In this document: piece after piece, positions 57,014 to 64,000 of the stretch
Layout: every line of letters begins with the position of its first letter
Position numbering within the stretch: the first letter of the stretch is position 1
Program-made: the position numbers and the translations under genes
Assembly (NCBI RefSeq): GCF_033115175.1
Contig: NC_084837.1
Coordinates: forward strand, 31,016,266-31,080,265
Direction of reading: 5' to 3'
From: Lepus europaeus
Lineage: Eukaryota > Chordata > Mammalia > Lagomorpha > Leporidae
DNA: 64,000 nt
The notes under the pieces: model-generated
Database searches by the model: none
Seen by the model: only the letters and a program-made list of their open reading frames with translations
Told to the model about the DNA's origin: nothing

Positions 57014-57348
57014 TTTCTTTTTTATTTGAAAGCCAGACACACACACACACACACAAATATTGGGGGAGATCACGAGATCCAGATTGATCTTGCATTAATT
57101 AACTCCCCAAATGTCTGCAAGTTAGGATTGGGCAAGGTGGAAGCCAGGAGCTAAGGGCGGGGAACTGAATATGGGTCTCTCACGTGGTGGTGGAGTCCCA
57201 ACTACTTGAACCATCATCTGCTGCCTCCCAGGGTATGCATTAGCAAAAAGCTAAAATCTGATTGGAACTGGGACTGAAATTTATACAAACTTATATAGGA
57301 TGCGATGTTCCAAAGTGCATCTTAATTGCTACACCAAGTACCAGTCCT
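57014..57348 (-). mobile_element. CSINE, old subfamily, with CA run
   Basis: TTCTTTTTTATTTGAAAGCC, (CA)9 at about 57035-57053, GGAAGCCAGGAGCTAAGGGC, CTCTCACGTGGTGGTGGAGT, TAATTGCTACACCAAGTACC follow minus-strand order of an old CSINE. Confidence 0.8.
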
Positions 57349-57714
57349 TTTCTATGGATTTCCTATGATATTTTTACATTGTACCCTATTCTGTTTTATA
57401 GGGTCCATTTCTGTCATATAGGCTACTCCTTTACAGGATCTCCTTGTTTCACTGCCGATCTGTTTCTTATGTTTCCTGTCTATCTAATTTATGCTTTTAA
57501 AACAGCCATCTGCAACCATAATTAAAGTAGGCGACATAAGACGGTATATGAAAAAAGATACTATTTTAAAGAATTCTTTAAAAGGAAACAAACTTTTTGG
57601 CATATCCCAGACTAAACTTCCCAACTTCTATTTCTTTTTTCTCAATATCTAACTTAATCTAGCAATGATAATTGCTCCTACCCCTGCCTTACAAAGTATT
57701 GGTGAGAACTGCGA

Positions 57715-57875
57715 CAGTGTATGTTCTATAGGAAGAGCTCAGGATTGCAGTCAGTCACACTTGAGTGTGAACATTGGCTTTGACACTTACCTGGTTAACT
57801 GGAGTCAGGCAACTTAGTCTCCCTGAGCCTTGATTTCTATACCCATACTATGACCTAATTATATTATATGTTCTA
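57715..57875 (+). mobile_element. MIR
   Basis: Sense MIR order: AGAGCTCAGGATTGCAGTCA, TTGGCTTTGACACTTACCTG, GAGTCAGGCAACTTAGTCTC, CCTGAGCCTTGATTTCTATA. Confidence 0.75.
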
Positions 57876-57879
57876 CATT

Positions 57880-59655
57880 GTTCTCTTAGTTATGTAGTGA
57901 TGATTTAATAGATCAAAGTAAAATGAAGTGGCTGTTATCAATATCTGCATCATATTTATTCTATTTTTACCTGGATAAATTAGTGTTTCAGGATTTTTTT
58001 TTTTCACAAAGGGAAGGAAAGATAGAGGCAAAAACCTGTGCACAAAATCTTTGGTCCCAATTCTTTGTGTTGTGAAATTACACAAAATGGTGCACATTTG
58101 ACAAAGCAGACCTTGGAACATACATTCTATTGTCAATGTCCTCAATTTTGAAGGTACAGCCCCTTCAAAAATGTGGGAGTCTTTTAAAATAACCCATAGC
58201 ACAATACATTTTTACCATGATGTCTTGGCAGTCAAGAGAGAGAAGAGGGAGTGATTATCCTGGTAGTCTGATTCTCTGAGATGCTGGTAGTTGGTTATTT
58301 GCTTTCTTCTTGGAAGAGTGTGGGCCCCTTGGACTGTAGCTCTTTGGTCATAGATTTTTGAGGCTAGAAGACTAAACTCATTTCCATAAGACTAAACTCA
58401 TTTCCATCAGAGTTTTTATTATAGTAGCTGAGGCTTTTACTGTAGTAACCAATGCCTTTTCACTCAGCAGTGGCCATATCCTAGGCTAAAGAAGGAGCTA
58501 GTCAATTTGCGTATATTAAGTTCTCCTTCCAACATTTCAAGTACATTAGACACTTACATCCTTTTTACGGGCATGTATTTCAACAGCAAACCCAACAATG
58601 GCACTTACTGCACCATCCTAAAGCAAATAATCATTTTCCTGAAATCAAACTCAGTCTACTTGAAACCCAAATCCTTGCCAATATGTGATTTAAAGCATCA
58701 ATTTAAGATAATTTATTTACCAGTGTTGACTTATTAAAATGACCACCTTAGGCTAATTACCTGGAAAGCATTACAGGATTTCTTGTTGGAGAAACTAGTC
58801 TTCTGAAAGATATTTTTTATTGATGCTTTTGGACTCCCTCTTGTCTCTGGTTCTTGGAATAGCTGAAGAAAGCCTGAAGCATACCTCTCTAAATGCCAAA
58901 ACCCTTAATCTCAACCAGTGCTGCTTTTGTTCTGAATCCTAGCTCTCCTTCATGGGGTGGATTAGGGGGCAAAGCTCTCATTATTTCTCTACTGGCTCCC
59001 TTGACAGAATTCAGGCCTCCCAATGACGCCATAGATTATCGTGCATTTGTTTTGTGTCTGTGTAGCCTTCCTTCTACTCCTGATATCCCAGTCTACATTT
59101 TCAGAATTCAACTGCAGCTCTCACCTGGTTATCCACTGGAATATATTTTTAAATGTTGCTTATCAAACCTATGTACATACTTTTGAATATGCAATGCCTT
59201 GTAAAACATAAGACATGTTATACATTCAGAGTAGTACCATGTTGCTCCTTTCTTTCTATTCATTTCTATTCCTTTTCCTTTCCCACTCCTGAAGACATTT
59301 TTCTTAACTTCGGTTGCTTTTAAAATGTTCTAATTCTGGACTGTTTTCCTTACCCTTAGCAGCAACACCTTTCTCACCAGGCAAATATCAACCAGGAGCC
59401 CTCCACCCGGTCTTCTCCCTGGCTCCAGTTCAGCCAGAGATTCAGCCATGCCCACTCCTTGTCTGAAGGGATATTCTGTTCTTCCTAGGCTTTATACCCG
59501 GAAACAGTTCCCCTTTTTTATAGCTATAGTGCATTTTTATTGCATAATTTCTTTAATACTTACTCAATTGAAATCAAAGCTGAAGTTTCTTCCTCCTAAA
59601 ACATCACTTGCTTTTCTTCAACAATACTTTTATTCAAGTTTAAACTCAACTCTGC
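57880..59655. other. Unassigned sequence
   Basis: About 1.8 kb. It contains a perfect 20-bp tandem duplication at 58368-58407 and short plus frames at 58507-58737, 58893-59186 and 59448-59741, none with a family motif. No splice-bounded exon can be argued. Confidence 0.5.
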
Positions 59656-59659
59656 TTAC

Positions 59660-59788
59660 CTTTACCATTAAACTTCTTGACAGACTCTACAACAGTTTTT
59701 GGTTTCCACTTTCTCATTGTCCAAACATCAGCTCACTGTGATTTGAGCTTTAATTTTGCTCCCATCCTGAGGCAGTTCTTCCTAGGGG
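59660..59788 (+). mobile_element. Possible L2 body fragment
   Basis: CTTCTTGACAGACTCTACAA, CCACTTTCTCATTGTCCAAA, GCTCACTGTGATTTGAGCTT and TTGCTCCCATCCTGAGGCAG follow the shape of the L2 region TTGAAAGAGTTGTCTACAC...CCACTTCCT...CCACTCCAATCTGGCTTC...GCCCCCACCACTCC. Divergence is high. Confidence 0.45.
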
Positions 59789-59824
59789 CACTGATGACTT
59801 TTTCTAAAAAAAAATTAGTTATTT

Positions 59825-60165
59825 GGGGCCAGTGCTGTGGCTCAGCAGGTTAGTGCCTTGGCCTGAAGCACCAGCATTCCATATGGGCATTGGTTTGAGA
59901 CCCCACTGCTCCATTTCTGATCCATCTCTTGGCTACGGCCTAGGAAAGCAGCAGAAGATGGCCCAAGTCCTTGAGCCCCTGCACCCACGTGAGAGACCTG
60001 GAAGAGGCTCCTGGCTCCTGGCTTTAGATTGGCACAGCTCCGGCCGTTGTGGCCAATTGGAGAGTGAACCATCGGTTGGAGGACCTTTCTTTCTCTCTCT
60101 CTCTCTTTCTGCCACTCCTTTGTGTAACTATGACTTTCAGATAAATAAATAAATCTTTAAAAAAT
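59825..60165 (+). mobile_element. CSINE nested in the tail of the next CSINE
   Basis: Head TGGGGCCAGTGCTGTGGCTC, body, tail CAGATAAATAAATAAATCTT and A-run. AAAAAAAATTAGTTATTT (59807-59824) and AAAAAAAATAAATATTTA (60166-60183) are its diverged target-site copies, in the T/A tail region of the older minus-strand copy. Confidence 0.95.
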
Positions 60166-60532
60166 AAAAAAAATAAATATTTATTTATTCATTTGGAAGG
60201 TAGAATTACAGGGAGGGACATACAAACATATATGCACACACACACACACTCCTAGGGTGTGGTGTGGTGGAGATCTTCCATCCACTGATTCACTCCCCAG
60301 ATGGCTGTAATAGCCTGGGCTGGGCCAGACTGAAGCCAGGAGCTTGGAACTCCTTCTGTGTCTCCCACATAGGTGTCAGGGGTACGTGTACTCATGTCAT
60401 CTTCCACTGCTTTCCCAGGGCATTAGTAAGGAGCAGGATAGGAAGCAGAGGCACAGAGACTTGAACCACACTTACATGGGATGCTGGTATTGTAGGAGGT
60501 AGCTTAACCCATTGAGCCACAATGTGGGCCCT
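60166..60532 (-). mobile_element. CSINE, older, with TSD spanning the nested pair
   Basis: TTTATTTATTCATTTGGAAG, a CA run at about 60236-60250, body, head complement GAGCCACAATGTGGGCCC. CACTGATGACTTTTT (59789-59803) and CACTGATGATTTTTT (60533-60547) form a 14/15 target-site duplication outside both SINEs. Confidence 0.93.
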
Positions 60533-60671
60533 CACTGATGATTTTTTAATCAAATAGGTTGATTGAAATATTTTATTCCTAGCCTTTCTATGACACTAGC
60601 TAGTCGCTGTTATTTTTTTCCACATGATTTCCCTGGCACCACTCTGTTTTATTTTTAATTTTTAATTTTTT

Positions 60672-60885
60672 TATTTTTAGAAACTTTTATTAAGAGAATA
60701 GGTTTCATTTTCATATATTTCATAGAAACAGTTCTAAGAAGATAACCATATTTCCCTCCCTCAACCTCTCTCCTTCCTTCCTTTTTTTAAAAACAATTTT
60801 TGTGAAGATATAGTTTTAATCCACTCCATAATCACTCTGCATTCTCCTTCTTAGGAACCGTCACAGTTCCCCTGAAATCATTTCA
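60672..60885 (-). mobile_element. Old L1 3' end
   Basis: GAAACTTTTATTAAGAGAAT, TCATATATTTCATAGAAACA, GTTCTAAGAAGATAACCATA and CTCCCTCAACCTCTCTCCTT parallel the minus-strand L1 ends at 30897 and 5345, more diverged. Confidence 0.6.
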
Positions 60886-60917
60886 TGAAAATCAGGAATC
60901 CAGGGCTTCCCTTGTGT

Positions 60918-60943
60918 GTGTGTTCTCTCTCTCTCCCTCTCGG

Positions 60944-61002
<59 letters not shown>

Positions 61003-61004
61003 TT
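60918..61004. repeat. Compound (CT)n-(TA)n-T microsatellite
   Basis: TGTGTGTGTG at 60915-60923, CT-rich to 60968, then TATATATATATATATATATA to about 60993 and a T-run. Confidence 0.95.
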
Positions 61005-61650
61005 CCCCTCTCTCTCCTTCATTCTACTGAGGGGGAAATAAAAAATACACAATTAAGTTATAGTGTCAGGTGGTAGTTACATGTGTATGTATATTTTTTC
61101 CAAGCTATATCCTGACTGTAATCATTTCAACCTTCTTAACAATTTCATCAATTATGATTTGGCTAATTTTAATGTACCAGTTAGAATCAAAAGCTCACTG
61201 AAAGAGATTGCTTGTTCTATGAAAGCAGAAATTGTACTCCTTTAATTCCTACAAAGACTCAAGATTAGGGCTTTATACATCTTGGGCACTCAACGACTTT
61301 ATGATACTTGTAAATAGTCGCTGTGACAGTAGGTGACTGTGTTTTCCTGAGAAAGTTCCTCATAAAATAAAGTATAAAGAATAAAAATAGATGCCACTCT
61401 TACCAAGTGCAATTTCCTAAAGATTATTTTTCTGAGAACTAAAGCTAAAGAAATAACTTTCAATTACACACAATAAATTTGTATTCAAATATGACCTGTT
61501 CCTGGAAAATTGAATAGAATAATAATATTCTTAAAGCAACTAGGCCCCAGGACCATTATAGACCCTGTACCTTGCTGGAGATTCTCATTAAGTAGTAGAT
61601 GAAAATGATTTTACATAATCATGTTAATCACAAGATGAAGATGTAAAAAT
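61005..61650. other. Unassigned AT-rich sequence
   Basis: Nothing recognised. Confidence 0.5.
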
Positions 61651-61654
61651 GTAT

Positions 61655-61850
61655 GAAATCTTTGAGCACTGCAAATAATTTCAGAAATACTCTGGTTTTA
61701 CCTTTTCCTTTTATAAGAGAGAAAATTGAAGCCAGAGGGCTTAAATGAGTTCATCAATTTCACTTAGCTAATTAGTGGCAAAGCAGGGTAAATCTAAATT
61801 TCGAGGCTCATGGTTTATGTTCTTTACATTATACAACAGTGATCAGAAAT
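61655..61850 (-). mobile_element. MIR
   Basis: Reverse-MIR order: TATAAGAGAGAAAATTGAAG, CCAGAGGGCTTAAATGAGTT, CACTTAGCTAATTAGTGGCA, AAGCAGGGTAAATCTAAATT, TGTTCTTTACATTATAC. Confidence 0.78.
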
Positions 61851-62134
61851 AGCCCAAGTTGTCAATTCTTACAGAAAAATCAGGCCCACTTTAATTCTTT
61901 AATTGAATAAATAGACCTTTCTCTACATCTGAATCTTTTTTATTTTTTCTACTTTAGTTTTGTAAAGTGCTGCACAGGTGAAGAAAATCAGAGCAATTGC
62001 TTTACTCAAGACAGTGAGTACAGTTTTTCCAGGTGATATTAGTGTTGGTGGTTATGCTGCTTTTTTTACATGACTATTTGTGTTTTTCAAATATACAAGG
62101 TAGCTATCTCATGTGTACATATTTTATCCTTTAT

Positions 62135-62235
62135 TTGGTCCGTAAATATCCATTGGGATGCACTTTATTTAAGTCATAATACTAGGAATTGAGAACAGAA
62201 AGACAAATTACAGTGTCATTTTTGTTTTTGAAGAT
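62135..62235 (-). mobile_element. Possible L2 3' end
   Basis: TTGGTCCGTAAATATCCATT, TACTAGGAATTGAGAACAGA and AAGACAAATTACAG loosely follow AAATATTTATTGAG...TTCTAGGAACTGAGAATACAG...AAAGACAAA on the minus strand. 61851-62134 before it shows nothing recognisable. Confidence 0.4.
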
Positions 62236-62262
62236 GATGTGAGCATGCATTGAGAATTAATT

Positions 62263-62616
62263 GAGGCTGGCACCACGGCTCAATAGGCTAATCCTCCGCC
62301 TGTGGTGCTGGTACACCGGGTTCTAGTCCCGGTCAGGGTGCCAGATTCTGTCCCAGTTGCCCTTCTTCCAGTTCAGCTCTCTGCTGTGGCCCGGGAGTGC
62401 AGTGGAGGATGGCCCAAGTGCTTGGGCCCTGCACCCCATGGGAGACCAGGAGAAGCACCTGGCTCCTGGCTTCGGATCAGCGCGATGCGCCGGCTGCAGC
62501 AGCCACTGGAGGGTGAACCAACGGCAAAAAGAAGACCTTTCTCTCTGTCTCTCTCTCTCACTGTCCACTCTGCCTGTGGAAAAAAAAAATTAAAAAGTTA
62601 AATAAGTTTTAAAAAA
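62263..62616 (+). mobile_element. Young-type CSINE with TSD
   Basis: Head GAGGCTGGCACCACGGCTCA, ACACCGGGTTCTAGTCCCGG, GC-rich body, CTGCCTGTGGAAAAAAAAAA tail extending to 62616. AGAATTAATT at 62253-62262 and 62617-62626 is a perfect target-site duplication. Confidence 0.96.
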
Positions 62617-62626
62617 AGAATTAATT

Positions 62627-62926
62627 CATTCTGGTGCGGTGAATACAGCTGCTGCTTAGGATGACTACATCCTGTATCTGACTGCCCATTGGATTCCTGG
62701 CTACTCTGCTTCATTTCTGGCTCCTTGCTGATGTACCTGGAAAGTAGCAGATGATATGTCCCTGCAACCCACAGGGGAAACCTAGAGTTTCTGGTTCTTG
62801 TCTTCTGCCTGGCCCAGCCTCAGCTCTTGTAGTTATTTGGAGAGAGAACCAGCAGATGGAAAATTTCTCTCTCCACCTCTCTCTGTCACCATACCTTTCA
62901 AATAAATAAATAGGTCTTCAAAAAAA
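62627..62926 (+). mobile_element. CSINE, older copy
   Basis: CATTCTGGTGCGGTGAATAC head, GGATTCCTGGCTACTCTGCT, AACCAGCAGATGGAAAATTT, tail CAAATAAATAAATAGGTCTT. The younger copy landed at its head. Confidence 0.88.
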
Positions 62927-62929
62927 GCA

Positions 62930-64000
62930 TGCAAACACTAAGTTATAGGATGTATAATCCCAATAACCAGATAAATACAATTTAAACTTATGGGCACTCT
63001 AAATGTATATGTAAAATATGATATTGTGTGACTACAGAGAGAGAAGTGGGAAAGCAGGGGCGGGGCAGAAAGCCATCACAGTGGCAATAACCTTTAAGTG
63101 GATCATGAACACTCAATAGTTGCTCTGGAAGGAATAATGATGGACAATGAGATACAAAGTAAGAGGTAAGAGGCTCTAGGTAGAGTGAATAGAGGAAGCA
63201 CATTTGAATTGAAAGCAGTTCTAAGTTGTGAGAACTTAAGAGGCAGGTGAAGGAATGTCAAGAAGTAAGTTGGAGAGAGGGAGAGGAGCCAGATTTCAGA
63301 AGGTTCAGTTTGTGCATATTTAGGCACTGGTCTTTGGTGTTTCGGGGGGGAGGTGCAGCAATTCCACTCTTATAGAGGGGGGCTTAGAGGGGGGCTTAAA
63401 TGACAAATACTGGTTAGCATCACTTAATACTCCATCTGCAATCCTTTTTTGTGAGCTCAACATGTTTAGGAAATTCTATATTTAGCCCAAAAACTCAGGA
63501 GCAAGATTAAAAGCCTTCAGCCATATTTACCCTCGTACTATGTATCTACCTCTAACATTAGGAACACTCACCTACATGTGGCAGTTGTTTGCAGGGCACC
63601 TCATGCTCTGCTAGAGAAAATAACTTGCTTAAAACTTGTTTCTTTCCCCCAGTGAAAGAAAAGCCAACTTTCAGAAGTAGCTTGGAAATAAAGAAGATTC
63701 CAGAAGCTCTGAGATTTGTTGCTTCTTCATCAATGTTGTAAATCCATTCCTTACATCATTACCTATTTTTCATATGCTAGGAAAACTCCTGAATAGCACA
63801 TTCCTCTCTCATATGCTGAGTACTCTGTCACTGCCCAGCAAGCTTGCCACCACTAGACACCAGATCTTTGAAATCACAGATCTTTCTCTAGAAGTGCAGA
63901 GACTGGGTACTCAGAAGGTGGGAGGTTTGTACAGAGCTTGAATCTATGACTTGAGTGCTTGAACAAGGAAAATCCCACTAATGCTGGTCTCTGTTAGGAT
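62930..64000. other. Unassigned sequence to window end
   Basis: About 1.1 kb with no gene or named repeat. G-runs at 63344-63350, 63377-63382 and 63389-63394 include a 12-bp tandem duplication, AGAGGGGGGCTT, at 63374-63397. Confidence 0.5.

Noticed and set aside
1..64000. CRISPR arrays, bacterial operons, tRNA or rRNA genes
   Set aside because: No evenly spaced repeat-spacer pattern, no bacterial gene density; the only tRNA-like sequence is the promoter region of CSINEs.

Overview
This window is vertebrate nuclear DNA, almost certainly from a lagomorph and most likely the European rabbit or a close leporid. The evidence is about 41 copies of the lagomorph C-repeat (CSINE). This tRNA-derived SINE has a head close to GGCCGGCGCYGYGGC, a body containing GGCCCAAGTCCTTGGGCC, a CT-rich segment and an AAATAAATAAATCTTTAAA or CTGCCTGTCAAAA tail. 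The window also carries LINE-1 copies with the 3' UTR and tail I recognise from rabbit L1. The rest is AT-rich, with older mammal-wide repeats (MIR, L2, MaLR/ERVL LTRs, a hAT-like element, old L1).

I find no protein-coding gene and no intact exon. Every long open reading frame I checked is a shadow of a CSINE, a piece of L1 ORF1/ORF2, or low-complexity DNA. The only non-SINE RNA-derived sequence is a short U2 snRNA-like fragment near 2.93-2.97 kb. The window looks like a gene desert or the inside of a very large intron. No operon, CRISPR array, phage or bacterial feature is present.

Layout. 0-5.3 kb: AT-rich sequence with three CSINEs, the U2 fragment and a poly(A)-ended 3'-end-like sequence. 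5.3-11.3 kb: a near end-to-end L1 on the minus strand, bounded by a 15/16-nt target-site duplication, with decayed ORF1 and ORF2 and two CSINEs inside it. 11.3-28 kb: scattered CSINEs (mostly minus strand, two nested sets), AT microsatellites, an old L1 3' end, an L2, a MIR and a complete-looking MaLR LTR (24.5-24.9 kb). 28.1-34 kb: a dense L1 cluster in which L1 fragments of opposite orientation split a second MaLR-type LTR and create inverted repeats. 34-38 kb: unassigned AT-rich DNA with three CSINEs. 38-64 kb: CSINEs now mostly on the plus strand, an old L1 interrupted by an AT-rich tandem repeat (39.8-40.9 kb), MIR/L2 relics, a hAT-like element (52.5 kb), and two inverted CSINE pairs (49.5-50.1 and 59.8-60.5 kb).

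The main biological content is therefore a record of retrotransposition. Many insertions can be dated relative to each other because one lies inside another, and many have readable target-site duplications. I did not find a convincing undescribed gene system. The best leads are the duplicated layout of the L1 3' UTR, the L1-in-LTR cluster with its inverted repeats, an L1 copy that was polyadenylated early, the inverted CSINE pair fused without A-tails, the U2 fragment, and two non-repeat segments with clustered transcription-factor-like motifs that could be conserved enhancers. Family names rest on recall of consensus features, without a database search.
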